Made by a program: the position numbers and the translations under genes. From a virus, in the IMG/VR virus record IMGVR_UViG_3300034198_003563, positions 1 to 28,860 of that record: DNA of 28,860 nt; one strand, given 5' to 3'. Positions 8,111-16,007 of the stretch are shown here, in pieces. The notes under the pieces were generated by a model that saw only the letters and a list, made by a program, of their open reading frames with translations, had not been told where the DNA came from and did no database searches. Position 1 is the stretch's first letter, and each line of letters starts with the position of its first letter.

Positions 8111-8541
8111 GCGAAAATATACCAAGATGGTTAGAAATAGCATCTCATGAGCTGGGTGTCTGTGAAATCGTTGGATTAGATAACAACAAAAGAATCCTTC
8201 AATACCATAGCGAGACAAGCCTAAAAGCTACAACAGATGAAATACCGTGGTGCTCTAGCTTTGTTAATTGGTGCATGAAACAATCAATGATCAAGGGAAC
8301 TTATTCAGCATCTGCTAGATCATGGTTAAATTGGGGTTATCCATGTGAACCCATTAATGGATGCATAGTTATTTTAAAGCGTGGGAAAGATGAGAAATCT
8401 GGTCACGTTGGCTTCTTAGTTGGTCAAGATGATAACTTTGTTCATGTCTTAGGTGGAAATCAATCAAATAAGGTATGCATTCAAAAGTATGCAAAGCATG
8501 ATGTTTTAGGTTATCGCTGGGCATTCAAGGTGCTAGGATAA
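8107..8541 (+). CDS. Endolysin, TIGR02594-type cysteine peptidase/amidase
   Basis: A 144-residue enzyme expected to cut peptidoglycan at lysis. The PWCSSFVNWC motif (residues 47-56) places the nucleophile at Cys49. GHVGF (99-103) supplies His100, and VLGGNQSN (114-121) is the conserved third block. ARSWLNWG (70-77) is another signature of the TIGR02594 family. There is no signal peptide, so release through a holin is expected. It has a good ribosome site (AGGAG, 8 bases from ATG) and a 4-base overlap with the lipoprotein gene. The length matches the single-domain family. Confidence 0.85.
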   Translation: MSENIPRWLEIASHELGVCEIVGLDNNKRILQYHSETSLKATTDEIPWCSSFVNWCMKQSMIKGTYSASARSWLNWGYPCEPINGCIVILKRGKDEKSGHVGFLVGQDDNFVHVLGGNQSNKVCIQKYAKHDVLGYRWAFKVLG

Positions 8542-8544
8542 ATT

Positions 8545-11292
8545 ATGGCTTATTCGCTAACAGCAAGAGCTGATGAACTTTTAAATGGAGTAAATGTTGA
8601 ACCAAATCTGATCTTAACCATTGATGGATATGATCGGATCTTTGCAATTAGCATAGCAAAAATTTACACCACTATTGGGATGTCAGGTTTAACGATTGGT
8701 GGAGGATGGGTTATCGGTGGTTTAAGTAACTCAAGCAATTGCGACGAATATATTTCACTCGAAGGAACAACTACAAACATATCTCAACAGCTTGATTTAG
8801 ATAAAAATAATGCATCAGGAACTCAAACAGTAAAGGTTAGGCTTGTTGATATAAATAGTGAAATCACTAGATTGATCAGCCCTAATTTTGAGCTAGATGA
8901 TATTCTATATAAAAATGCCACGATTAGACTAGGATTTAAAGATGGAGCGTATCCAGAAGATTATGTTGATTTGTTTCTTGGAAAGATCCAGCAAATTGAT
9001 GCAAGCACAGGATATGTTGAGCTAACCATTGCTCACCCCGAAGAGTTAAAACGATCAGAAATCTTTCCAAAGATTGAGACCACATTAGCAGCAGATCTTA
9101 ATTATTATAGCGCTGTCGTTCAAGATTTAACTTGGTACCAACAAGGAGATTTTAATGGCATTGCTGAGGTACGCTACATTAATACTCCTTTTATTGGAGA
9201 TAACGCTAATGTATCTGTTAGTGGAAATCTTATAACTGTTTCAATTGACAGTGGTGTAACAAAAGCAAAGACGATCAGAGAAACAATTATAAACTCCATT
9301 CAAGCAAGCTCTATTGCTGTGCCTGTAATTACTGGGAATAAAGATAATGTCCAAGTTACTCACCCAACTACACAGCTGAGCATTGGGAGCACTGTCGATG
9401 TGGAAGACATTAGTGGGTTCTTATTACCAGCAGCTCCTATGTTTAGAACTTATCTAAGAATAAATGATGAGTTGATGGAATACACTGGAATAGATACAGC
9501 AAATAATAGATTCACTGGTGTTACTCGACATGTTCTAACATCTGTTGGTAATAACCATAAAATAGACGACACGGTATCTAGTTTTTATAAACTTGGAGAT
9601 AACACCGAAGATTCAAATGCTTTGGATTTAGCTTTAAAAGTTATGATCTCTGGATCAAATCAAAGCTATATTTCTGATCTTAGCGGAGTAAAATTTTATG
9701 ATTTTGGAACTGGATCAACATATCCAAATGGTGTTTTAGTTCTTAATAAAGATTTAAAGCGTGATTATAATATTCAAATTGGTGATTTAATTGACATCAC
9801 AAATGCTACCAATGTTGCAAACAACGTATCTAGTACAATTGAAGATTATGAAATCATAGACATTGGAACAATTATTTATGTTACTGGGGCAAGCTTTGTA
9901 ACTGAATCAGGATCTGCGGCTAAAGTATCTATCGACAGCAAATATAATACACTTCCAAGTGGATGCGGATTTGTTCCATTTCAAGTTGATATTGATCGAT
10001 TTAATCTTGTTAAAGAGCGCTTCCCTTCATCAATAGCAAATTATGAGATTTATTTAAAAGATACAGTAAAGCCGAAAGACTTTATTAATATTGATTTATT
10101 CCTGCCATCAGCTCTTTATTCTATACCTAGACAAGGTAAGGCGTCTGTCGGTATTTCGGCACCTCCTTTATATGAGACAGATTCAAATATTCTAAATATC
10201 GATACGGTAAAAAATGTTAAAAAGCTAAAAACAACTCGCTCTATTAACAAATATTTTTATAACTCTGTAATTTTTAAATATAACGAAGATTCGATAGACG
10301 ATAGATCACTAAATGGAAGAATTGTTTATTCAGCAGATAGCCAAAATCGAATCAATGCACCGAACAAACCATACACAATTAATGCAAAAGGATTAAGACC
10401 GTCTGCACAGAATGATCAGTTGATTGAAAGAAACTGTAAAAGATTGCTTCAACGATACCAATATGGAGCTGAAACTATCCCTGTAGAACCAGATTTTAAA
10501 ACTGGTTATACAATGGAAGTTGGAGATTCAGTAATCTTTGGAGATGGAGAGATTCAATTATCAGATTCTCAATCTGGAGATAGAAATTTCAAGCCAAGAG
10601 TGTTTGAGATCGTTAATAAAGAGTTTGACTGGAGAGCTGGTGCAATTAAGTTAAACATTGTGGACACCAACTTCTCAAGTGGTGTTAGGTATGGGGTCTG
10701 GTCTCCAGCATCGAATGTTGTATCTGGATCAACTACAACAAAGATTAAGATTCAAGATAGCTTTGGTTCAGATTCGGATAAAGATAAGTGGACACCTTAT
10801 TTCAATAAAACAATTAGGGTTAGATCTCAGGATTATTTATTTACAGAAAATGTAAAGTTACTTGGATTTGATCCAGCAGATGATCATGCGATGTTAGTAT
10901 CTGCAATAAGTATTGCACCTTCATCTGGTTATATTGTTGATGTTCCATTATATGATGATTTAAATGCTGGTGCTGATGCCTTATATAAAGCCGTGCATCC
11001 GTTCTGGACACCAACAGTAACGCTTCCATCTGGGTCTGTATCTTATGGAAATAACTATTTCTATGTATCGGCTGGAGATATTGGACTATTCTTTGTTAAT
11101 GCGATTGTTAGGGTTAGATCAGAAGACTATTCAGTCGATACTGGTGGAACGATATACAAAGTAACTAGCGTAAATACGGTAACAAGATTTATAGGATTAA
11201 ATGCAGATATTGGATTTAGCGCTAATGCTGGTTATAAAATTGATTTAATCGGGTTTGTTAGTGATGAAGGCAACCCATATTGCTGGCTATAA
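8545..11292 (+). CDS. Large tail-tip / baseplate hub-like protein
   Basis: The largest gene, 915 residues, beta-rich with many Asp, Asn, Ser and Thr residues. The first 180 residues look like a tail hub domain (GYVELTIAHPEELKRSE near 150-165). Around residues 300-345 is a segment with RINDELMEYTGID, VTRHVLTS and an Asn-Asn-His turn, a pattern recurring in phage tail-tip proteins. The C-terminal third has repeated FVNAIVRVRSEDY-like strands. It likely forms the tail tip that contacts the cell. It lies right after the endolysin, so the lysis cassette is inserted in the tail module. The exact tail role is inferred. Confidence 0.6.
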   Translation: MAYSLTARADELLNGVNVEPNLILTIDGYDRIFAISIAKIYTTIGMSGLTIGGGWVIGGLSNSSNCDEYISLEGTTTNISQQLDLDKNNASGTQTVKVRLVDINSEITRLISPNFELDDILYKNATIRLGFKDGAYPEDYVDLFLGKIQQIDASTGYVELTIAHPEELKRSEIFPKIETTLAADLNYYSAVVQDLTWYQQGDFNGIAEVRYINTPFIGDNANVSVSGNLITVSIDSGVTKAKTIRETIINSIQASSIAVPVITGNKDNVQVTHPTTQLSIGSTVDVEDISGFLLPAAPMFRTYLRINDELMEYTGIDTANNRFTGVTRHVLTSVGNNHKIDDTVSSFYKLGDNTEDSNALDLALKVMISGSNQSYISDLSGVKFYDFGTGSTYPNGVLVLNKDLKRDYNIQIGDLIDITNATNVANNVSSTIEDYEIIDIGTIIYVTGASFVTESGSAAKVSIDSKYNTLPSGCGFVPFQVDIDRFNLVKERFPSSIANYEIYLKDTVKPKDFINIDLFLPSALYSIPRQGKASVGISAPPLYETDSNILNIDTVKNVKKLKTTRSINKYFYNSVIFKYNEDSIDDRSLNGRIVYSADSQNRINAPNKPYTINAKGLRPSAQNDQLIERNCKRLLQRYQYGAETIPVEPDFKTGYTMEVGDSVIFGDGEIQLSDSQSGDRNFKPRVFEIVNKEFDWRAGAIKLNIVDTNFSSGVRYGVWSPASNVVSGSTTTKIKIQDSFGSDSDKDKWTPYFNKTIRVRSQDYLFTENVKLLGFDPADDHAMLVSAISIAPSSGYIVDVPLYDDLNAGADALYKAVHPFWTPTVTLPSGSVSYGNNYFYVSAGDIGLFFVNAIVRVRSEDYSVDTGGTIYKVTSVNTVTRFIGLNADIGFSANAGYKIDLIGFVSDEGNPYCWL

Positions 11293-11301
11293 GGAGAATC
11301 A

Positions 11302-11850
11302 ATGGGAACTTATGTGAGTAATTTAAAACAAAAGATTTATGAGGAAGATGTAGAAACAGGGGCTGCTGCATCTGAGGCAACAATGACAAAATTTGGAGGA
11401 TCTCTCAACAAGATGCTTGATGAGACTTGGTACTCCCTTCACTGGATAGCGAACGGTAGCTATTGGATTACCACATATCCAGAGTATTCTATGGATAAGG
11501 AGCTATTAGTTCCATTTGACTGTGAGATTGTAAAAATAAGAGTCTACAATAAAACAGCAGGTGCATCAGGAACTAGCGAATGTGATATTGAAAAAAGACA
11601 GTTAGCCGGTTCTTGGTCAACAATCTTTACCACTAGACCAAAGATCCCTTATACATCTGGGGCAAATGCTCAGATTATTACTCAGCATCTTCCTACTGTA
11701 TCGACTATTTATGCATCATCAGGAACAACGGTGCCGGTTCTTGTTAGCACTCAGCTAAATGCAAATGATGTGTTAAGGTTTAACTTTCTTGATAAGCAAG
11801 CAGCTTCATCAGAAGGATTTGGTATTGAGCTTTTATTGAGGTCTCGTTAA
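11302..11850 (+). CDS. Putative tail accessory protein
   Basis: A 182-residue protein with a short helical N-terminus (to ~40) and then a beta-sandwich-like body with the Thr/Ser-rich strands common in small phage fibre or tip proteins. The strong ribosome site AAGGAG (11291-11296) lies 5 bases before ATG 11302. It follows the tail-tip gene and overlaps the next gene through TAATG. No family was recognised; a virion surface role is suggested by composition and position only. Confidence 0.5.
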   Translation: MGTYVSNLKQKIYEEDVETGAAASEATMTKFGGSLNKMLDETWYSLHWIANGSYWITTYPEYSMDKELLVPFDCEIVKIRVYNKTAGASGTSECDIEKRQLAGSWSTIFTTRPKIPYTSGANAQIITQHLPTVSTIYASSGTTVPVLVSTQLNANDVLRFNFLDKQAASSEGFGIELLLRSR

Positions 11851-12179
11851 TGAAAAAAGTAATTATTAGGAATTTAGACAATAAGCAAATTGATTCATTC
11901 TGCATGAATGATCCATATCAACTAATCGAAGAGCGCATATTAAAAAACTATTATGGCAAATCAGAGAGGCTAGAGAACGGTGTTAATCTTCCTGCTGATT
12001 ACACAATTAGCATCGAAGATATTGATGAATCTGAAATAAACAAAGACTGGCTAAAAAACAGACTTGAAGAGTATCCAACAATGAATGATTTTTTAAATGC
12101 TTTTTTTGATGGTGGAGAAAGTGCATTAGAAGAATTGCAGCAAAAAAGACTATTGGTTAAGGAAAAATACCCTAAATAA
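11850..12179 (+). CDS. Small tail-associated protein with conserved phage C-terminal motif
   Basis: A 109-residue charged protein. The middle (NLPADYTISIEDI, residues ~49-61) and the end (EYPTMNDFLNAFF ... KEKYPK) match a recurring pattern in short proteins encoded after phage fibre genes, EYPS-x-x-x-x-L-D-x-x-F followed by a KYPK terminus. Its function in those phages is not settled. It is the last plus-strand late gene and converges with the minus-strand block, overlapping the opposing gene's end by 8 bases, with no strong terminator between. Confidence 0.55.
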   Translation: MKKVIIRNLDNKQIDSFCMNDPYQLIEERILKNYYGKSERLENGVNLPADYTISIEDIDESEINKDWLKNRLEEYPTMNDFLNAFFDGGESALEELQQKRLLVKEKYPK

Positions 12180-12447
12180 TACCTGACTCAGCTTTTTTAA
12201 GTCTCTTTTTATTGCAAGATGAGCACAGTTTGTCAGTGCCTTTGCGATAAGGCTTTCTACAGTTTGTGCAGGTTCTTTTTAAACATTGTGAACATTTTTC
12301 ATAGCGTCCGCTATGAGTCGTCCCACATTCACAAATAATCAATAACCCTTTTTTGATCTTTCTTAGTGTTTCTGGATGATATGTCTTTTGTGGTAATGAG
12401 CTTTTGCAGGTGCAAACATATTGCAGACAGTCTGATTTGTGATCCAT
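12172..12447 (-). CDS. Cys-rich zinc-binding protein
   Basis: A 91-residue basic protein with eleven cysteines. Pairs occur as CTC, CEC, CSQC, CTNC and CSSC, enough for two or more zinc sites of ribbon type, followed by a KKRLKKAE basic tail. This suggests nucleic-acid or protein binding, perhaps as a late regulator. The ATG at 12447 follows AAAGGA at a good distance. It is the distal gene of the minus-strand block, separated from the ERF gene by 168 noncoding bases holding inverted repeats. It could be separately transcribed. Family not recognised. Confidence 0.6.
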   Translation of the reverse strand: MDHKSDCLQYVCTCKSSLPQKTYHPETLRKIKKGLLIICECGTTHSGRYEKCSQCLKRTCTNCRKPYRKGTDKLCSSCNKKRLKKAESGII

Positions 12448-12469
12448 TTATTATCCTTTGTAATTAAAA

Positions 12470-12554
12470 GCCGGCACCGAAGGAAACCAAAACAAGGTTT
12501 AACCATGTTATGCATCGATGCCAGCTATTCGTCTTAGTGGCAACCGTGACGAAT
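12470..12554 (-). ncRNA. Structured leader or terminator-like RNA candidate before the zinc-protein gene
   Basis: Read on the minus strand, bases 12554-12527 form a perfect 7-bp hairpin (ATTCGTC / GACGAAT, 14-base loop). One base later a second stem pairs GCTGGCA (12525-12519) with TGCCGGC (12476-12470), all paired with one G-U. It encloses a smaller hairpin (AAACC / GGTTT). The second stem is followed by TTTT, so it could terminate the ERF transcript or control the zinc-protein gene. A palindrome GCATCGATGC lies at 12512-12521. The pairings are seen in the sequence; the function is not known. Confidence 0.4.
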
Positions 12555-12615
12555 ATTTCTAATCTTTTTTAAATTTATATAACTCAATGTGAGATAAGTG
12601 CTATGCGATTATAAA

Positions 12616-13293
12616 TCATTCAATATTTTTATTTTTGTCCGTTGCCCATTGGTTAAAGGTATGAATAAAGTTAGTAGCTCTGTCTACAAACTCTTTTACA
12701 GCGCCGGTAATTTCTTTGCCTTCTTTCTTGGCTTTGTTCTCGATCTCAATAATGTAATTCTCAAGATCTTTCATTGGGATTTCTTCAAGAGTGCGCTTTT
12801 GAAACTTGCCAAAAGGGATAAGATATTTTGGTGATCCAACAGGATCTTCACTTGTTAGTTGATCGTTAAACTGCTTCATGCTCCAAGAGCTTTGTGGCTT
12901 AACTTGTGGCTTAACAATGGGATGGCTTGCTTGATTTCCATCATCATCAGCTTGAGTTATGCAAAACAGGCTTGCAAGCGAGTATCTGCGTCCATAGGTT
13001 ATTGCACTTCCCATTCCTTGCATATTAACCTTATCAAGCATTAGATATGTTTTAGAGCTAATGCTTTCTCCAGATTCTGCATGAATTAGAGAAGTATTAA
13101 CATACTGTCCATGTTCATCTGCGCCAGTGCCTTGAACAATTAAAACACCACAAGCGTTGGCTTGATCTTTAACAGCATCAATAACGCTTTCAAGCGTTGC
13201 ATAATCATTTTTAAAATGAGGGTTCTTAGCATCTTTTAATGCATTCTTAATATTTTTCTGTGCCTGTAATAAAGCCTGTGCAATGTGTTTCAT
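12616..13293 (-). CDS. erf: ERF-family single-strand annealing recombinase
   Basis: A 225-residue protein with the ERF superfamily (PF04404) signature. This comprises NPHFKNDYATLESV at residues 24-37, a beta core, and GSAITYGRRYSLASLFCI at 95-112 followed by ADDDGN. ERF proteins form rings that anneal complementary single strands and help circularise or recombine phage DNA. The C-terminal part (~135-225) carries a second small domain with PFGKFQKRTLEEIP, a pattern common in exonuclease- or nuclease-linked phage proteins. It partners logically with the SSB-like protein at the head of this block. The ATG follows a GGAG site. Confidence 0.9.
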   Translation of the reverse strand: MKHIAQALLQAQKNIKNALKDAKNPHFKNDYATLESVIDAVKDQANACGVLIVQGTGADEHGQYVNTSLIHAESGESISSKTYLMLDKVNMQGMGSAITYGRRYSLASLFCITQADDDGNQASHPIVKPQVKPQSSWSMKQFNDQLTSEDPVGSPKYLIPFGKFQKRTLEEIPMKDLENYIIEIENKAKKEGKEITGAVKEFVDRATNFIHTFNQWATDKNKNIE

Positions 13294-13294
13294 A

Positions 13295-13501
13295 TCACTC
13301 CTTAGTTAAAATCAATTTGGTAGCTTTCATGAATGTCTCAAGCGTATAAACTTCATCTTTTGTTGCTCTTAAATATTCCCAAACAAGCTCTGCTGGAGAA
13401 TCAACAATGCATTCCATGAGATAAACTGCGCCGCCTTGAATGTCGTTTTTATACTTCTCTTGAAACCATTTCTCAAATGCATTCTTATGATTATCAAACA
13501 T
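13295..13501 (-). CDS. Small unknown early protein
   Basis: A 68-residue helical protein with many Glu, Lys and aromatic residues (AFEKWFQEKYKN near the start, ELVWEYLRATKDEVYTLE in the middle). The ATG at 13501 was preferred because GAGG lies 6 bases upstream. An in-frame ATG at 13513 overlaps the previous stop and would add four residues. It ends one base before the ERF start, so it probably belongs to the same transcript. No family was recognised. Confidence 0.55.
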   Translation of the reverse strand: MFDNHKNAFEKWFQEKYKNDIQGGAVYLMECIVDSPAELVWEYLRATKDEVYTLETFMKATKLILTKE

Positions 13502-13509
13502 AGAAATCC

Positions 13510-13794
13510 TCATATAATCTCTACAATCGAATAGCCAACATCAGAGCAATATTCTTCTAGGTTATATTGAAAATAATCGTGAAATGCTCGCTCATCAGCT
13601 TTTAAAGATTGGGACATCTCAAGATCGTTCCAGCACCGTCTCATATAATCATAAAGCTCTGTTTGATAAGCATGATCAACAAGATCTGACCAAGATTCAA
13701 AATCAAGCATAACTCCATCTGGAGACTTGATGTAATAAGTACGCTTAATTGGCTGATTTAAAATGATTGGTTTTAAAAGATTTCTGTAATCCAT
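13510..13794 (-). CDS. Small unknown early protein
   Basis: A 94-residue protein, rich in Asp, Glu, Tyr and Leu, with a short basic strand (RTYYIKSP) and then acidic helices. The ATG at 13794 is preceded by AAAGG with 9 bases between. A TTG at 13833 would add 13 residues but has no clear ribosome site. It is followed by a 68-residue gene overlapping its stop. No motif suggests a function; the acidic character would suit a small inhibitor or DNA mimic, but this is only a possibility. Confidence 0.5.
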   Translation of the reverse strand: MDYRNLLKPIILNQPIKRTYYIKSPDGVMLDFESWSDLVDHAYQTELYDYMRRCWNDLEMSQSLKADERAFHDYFQYNLEEYCSDVGYSIVEII

Positions 13795-13857
13795 AGGTTG
13801 CCACCTTTGGATAACTTTTAACAAAACAACCAATAACTAGCTAATTAGTATTTATTA

Positions 13858-14055
13858 TCAACTGAGGCTATTTTTTTCAGAAATATTAATGATAAATGTT
13901 TGTGGACCTACCTTTAAATAAACGGTGTTATCCATAACATGAGAGGATTGGAACTTGTTTCCATCTGGTGTTTGAATTTGCTGAATAAGTTCATCTAAAA
14001 TCGATGCAATATCTTTGGCTGAATAACAATGTAGAAACTTTTTAGATTTGCTCAT
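13858..14055 (-). CDS. Small unknown early protein downstream of the phosphoesterase
   Basis: A 65-residue protein. The ATG at 14055 was chosen because it begins 1 base after the phosphoesterase stop (TAA 14059-14057), suggesting coupled translation. A longer frame beginning at 14106 would overlap the upstream gene by 50 bases. Residues 1-30 are helical (SAKDIASILDELIQQI) and the rest is beta-like (TVYLKVGPQTFIINI). No family was recognised. Confidence 0.5.
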   Translation of the reverse strand: MSKSKKFLHCYSAKDIASILDELIQQIQTPDGNKFQSSHVMDNTVYLKVGPQTFIINISEKNSLS

Positions 14056-14056
14056 A

Positions 14057-15001
14057 TTAGTAGGGTATAAATCTTGGTCCATATTCATCAATTGCTGCAA
14101 AGCCAAGTGTCCAGTCGTTCATCTTCTGGTTAGTATAACTTAAACCTTTTGATGTCGGATCTCCAGCCAATCCACAGTTTAACTCCCAAAGAACTTGGTT
14201 TTTAATGTTGCGATAAACAACTCCACCTTTATGTGTGTGTCCACCAACAAAGTTCATTTGCATAAAATCACGGTGCTGACCTAAGCGTGATCTATAGCCA
14301 TGATGAAATGCAATGTCTTCCAAAATAAACTCTTCTCTTGGATCAATCACGGTATGAACATTATCGAAAGTATATATGTCTTTGAAATATTTCTCTATCC
14401 AGTGCTCCATTGCTGGCATTACTTCAAGGGTTCTTTTGAGCACTCTTGCATCATGGTTGCCGATTAGCTGGATACACTTAGCTTTTGGTGCAGCTTTCTT
14501 CATTTCAGACCAGAACTCTTCAAGATTCTTTCTGGCAAGCTCTTCCTCTTGCTTTGGAGTAAATACATTATGTGATCGTGGAAACTTGCCCCACGAATAC
14601 TGGTCCATAGCATCTCCAAGTTGAATAATGTATTCAGGTTTAAACTTCTCAACAAAGAGTTTAAAATCTTGTTTTAAACTTGCATGGCTAAATGGTTCAT
14701 GCAGATCTCCAAGGCAAGCAATCTTAGGATAGGATTTTCTTTTTTGGATTGTATTATCTTGGTGGTTATCAATGTGCTCAGCGATGTCTACTCTAAAAAT
14801 CTCATTGGTTAATCTTTTGGCTTTTGGTGCGGGTTCTAGTCCTGCTGCTTGAATCATGATTGGATAACTTCCAAAGTTCTTATAAATCTGGCTATTGCTC
14901 ATGATCGTTGTAATTTCATGCCAATAGGGTGTCCTACCTAACTCGATCGCAAGCTCACGAAGCTTGTTAATCAGCTCTTGCTGCTTTAAAGGATCTGCCA
15001 T
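14057..15001 (-). CDS. Metallophosphoesterase with N-terminal HNH_repeat-like DNA-binding domain
   Basis: A 314-residue protein. Residues 92-300 are a calcineurin-type phosphoesterase with the complete metal set: GDLH (98-101), GDAMD (129-133), GNHD (181-184), HHG (233-235) and GGHTH (253-257). Residues ~8-57 match the HNH_repeat pattern (LRELAIELGRTPYWHEI, a YKNFGS turn, then IQAAGLEP), a small helical DNA-binding unit usually beside homing endonucleases. A nuclease or phosphatase acting on DNA ends is therefore likely. The ribosome site GGAGG lies 4 bases before the ATG. Substrate is not visible in sequence. Confidence 0.85.
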   Translation of the reverse strand: MADPLKQQELINKLRELAIELGRTPYWHEITTIMSNSQIYKNFGSYPIMIQAAGLEPAPKAKRLTNEIFRVDIAEHIDNHQDNTIQKRKSYPKIACLGDLHEPFSHASLKQDFKLFVEKFKPEYIIQLGDAMDQYSWGKFPRSHNVFTPKQEEELARKNLEEFWSEMKKAAPKAKCIQLIGNHDARVLKRTLEVMPAMEHWIEKYFKDIYTFDNVHTVIDPREEFILEDIAFHHGYRSRLGQHRDFMQMNFVGGHTHKGGVVYRNIKNQVLWELNCGLAGDPTSKGLSYTNQKMNDWTLGFAAIDEYGPRFIPY

Positions 15002-15051
15002 GATTCCTCCTTAGATATTCTTATGGTGTCTTATTTGAATAAGATTGCAAG

Positions 15052-15336
15052 CTATTTGGGTAGCCAGCCGTTTAAGCGCATTACCTTGATGATTGCCGTA
15101 GCAAGCTTATCAAGCTCACTGTGAGCTATTTTAACGCCATATTCATCAGCTATGGCATGAAGTAGCTCATGTGCTTCCGTCTCTTCCTCAAGGCGTTTAG
15201 ATAGGTTTAATTTGATATATAGGTGTCTAGTGAGACTGTCGCAGTATCCTATGGTGTTAGGATCGTCTCCGATTAGTTCTTGGAATACTCTTTCGTATGT
15301 AATCCGTGGTTTTATTCTGACTTGATTTGGTAGCAT
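15052..15336 (-). CDS. Small HExxH metallopeptidase-like protein
   Basis: A 94-residue protein with a HELLHAIADEYG helix (residues 56-67), the zinc-binding HExxH motif of metallopeptidases, following acidic residues (LEEETEAHE). The size and the second helix (SELDKLATAIIKVM) match small phage proteins of this kind, whose targets are unknown. The ATG at 15336 is preceded directly by AAGAAGG, closer than ideal. An in-frame stop eight codons upstream rules out a longer start. It lies in the minus-strand early block before the phosphoesterase gene. Confidence 0.65.
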   Translation of the reverse strand: MLPNQVRIKPRITYERVFQELIGDDPNTIGYCDSLTRHLYIKLNLSKRLEEETEAHELLHAIADEYGVKIAHSELDKLATAIIKVMRLNGWLPK

Positions 15337-15523
15337 CCTTCTTAGGATTGATTATTTCTAATATGATCTCAAGTAAAGGCTGGAAACAATTTTGATCATA
15401 ACAAAGCTTTGGTCTTTTTTTATAATACCGCACATCATTAAGATTGTTGTTTAATATATTTAATAAATCATGTGAGCAAATGAAATATCTAAATCGCTTC
15501 ATTCCATAATAATACCATGCCAC
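15257..15523 (-). CDS. Doubtful small basic protein
   Basis: An open frame of 88 codons between the SSB-like gene and the HExxH gene, overlapping the latter by 80 bases. The product is basic and Asn/Lys/Ile-rich, as expected of random AT-rich frames. No convincing ribosome site precedes the ATG at 15523, which lies inside one arm of a 9-bp inverted repeat. A real gene translated under structural control is possible, but chance is at least as likely. Confidence 0.25.
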   Translation of the reverse strand: MAWYYYGMKRFRYFICSHDLLNILNNNLNDVRYYKKRPKLCYDQNCFQPLLEIILEIINPKKDATKSSQNKTTDYIRKSIPRTNRRRS

Positions 15524-15567
15524 AGATTCGAGGTTGCTTTCCTTTTGTGGTTAGCTCCGTGGCATGG
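15515..15567. repeat. Perfect 9-bp inverted repeat in the gap after the SSB-like gene
   Basis: CCATGCCAC (15515-15523) and GTGGCATGG (15559-15567) are exact inverted copies around a 35-base spacer. On the minus strand a small hairpin (TTGC/GCAA) lies just upstream. The spacer holds GGTT, CCTTTT and TGGTT blocks resembling the loop of the element at 12470-12554. The gap 15337-15584 has no other clear signal. It may be a structured RNA, terminator or protein site. Confidence 0.4.
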
Positions 15568-15584
15568 CTTTGCGATATGCAAGA

Positions 15585-15893
15585 TCAAAAAGGGATGTCA
15601 GAATCGGACGATTCATTAAAAGCTTGCTGAACAGGTTGAGCTGGTTTTTTGTTTTGATATTCTTTAACTAGATTGATTCTATCTTGCATTTCCATTGCAT
15701 TGTCTCGCTGCTTTGGTTCTGGAATGCGATAATCTGGTTTTTTATCTCCAGCTTCTTTGTATTTATTTGGGAATGCTGAGAAGTTATGTTTCACACCGTT
15801 GATTTCAAGAGAGATTGAAAGATAATCTCCATACTGACCAGACTTAATCCAAATAGCACCGACATCTTTTTTCTTATTTTCGTTCATGTTCAT
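15585..15893 (-). CDS. SSB-like single-stranded DNA-binding protein with DIPF tail
   Basis: A 102-residue protein. Residues ~10-52 form a small beta domain (GAIWIKSGQYGDYLSISLEI, then HNFSAFPNKY) like the phage DUF736-type or minimal OB-fold single-strand binders. A Pro/Gln-rich linker follows, and the last residues are SSDSDIPF, matching the acidic DDDIPF tip by which SSB recruits host replication and repair proteins. It is the first gene of the minus-strand block next to the divergent control region, suiting early expression with the ERF gene. It is shorter than bacterial SSB; identity as a true OB fold is inferred. Confidence 0.65.
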   Translation of the reverse strand: MNMNENKKKDVGAIWIKSGQYGDYLSISLEINGVKHNFSAFPNKYKEAGDKKPDYRIPEPKQRDNAMEMQDRINLVKEYQNKKPAQPVQQAFNESSDSDIPF

Positions 15894-16007
15894 TGCTTAT
15901 CAAATTACTGAAAAATAGGCTTATTATTATAACTAATTATATATGTTTAAGCTTAATTAGAATTAATAAACAGCTTTCATATTTACTTTGATTTTTATTT
16001 ATTTTAA

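Noticed and set aside
12180-12215. Weak hairpin with T runs between the converging gene ends as a bidirectional terminator
   Set aside because: Only four pairs (GACT/AGTC) and it lies inside the opposing gene; support is too weak.
12598-13044. Plus-strand frames opposite the ERF gene
   Set aside because: The ERF protein carries clear conserved motifs; the antisense products are hydrophobic noise.
13797-13805. Shared GGTTGCCAC at 13797 (plus) and near 12536 (minus) as a possible operator pair
   Set aside because: Only nine bases match, no symmetry, and the chance of such a match in this length is considerable.
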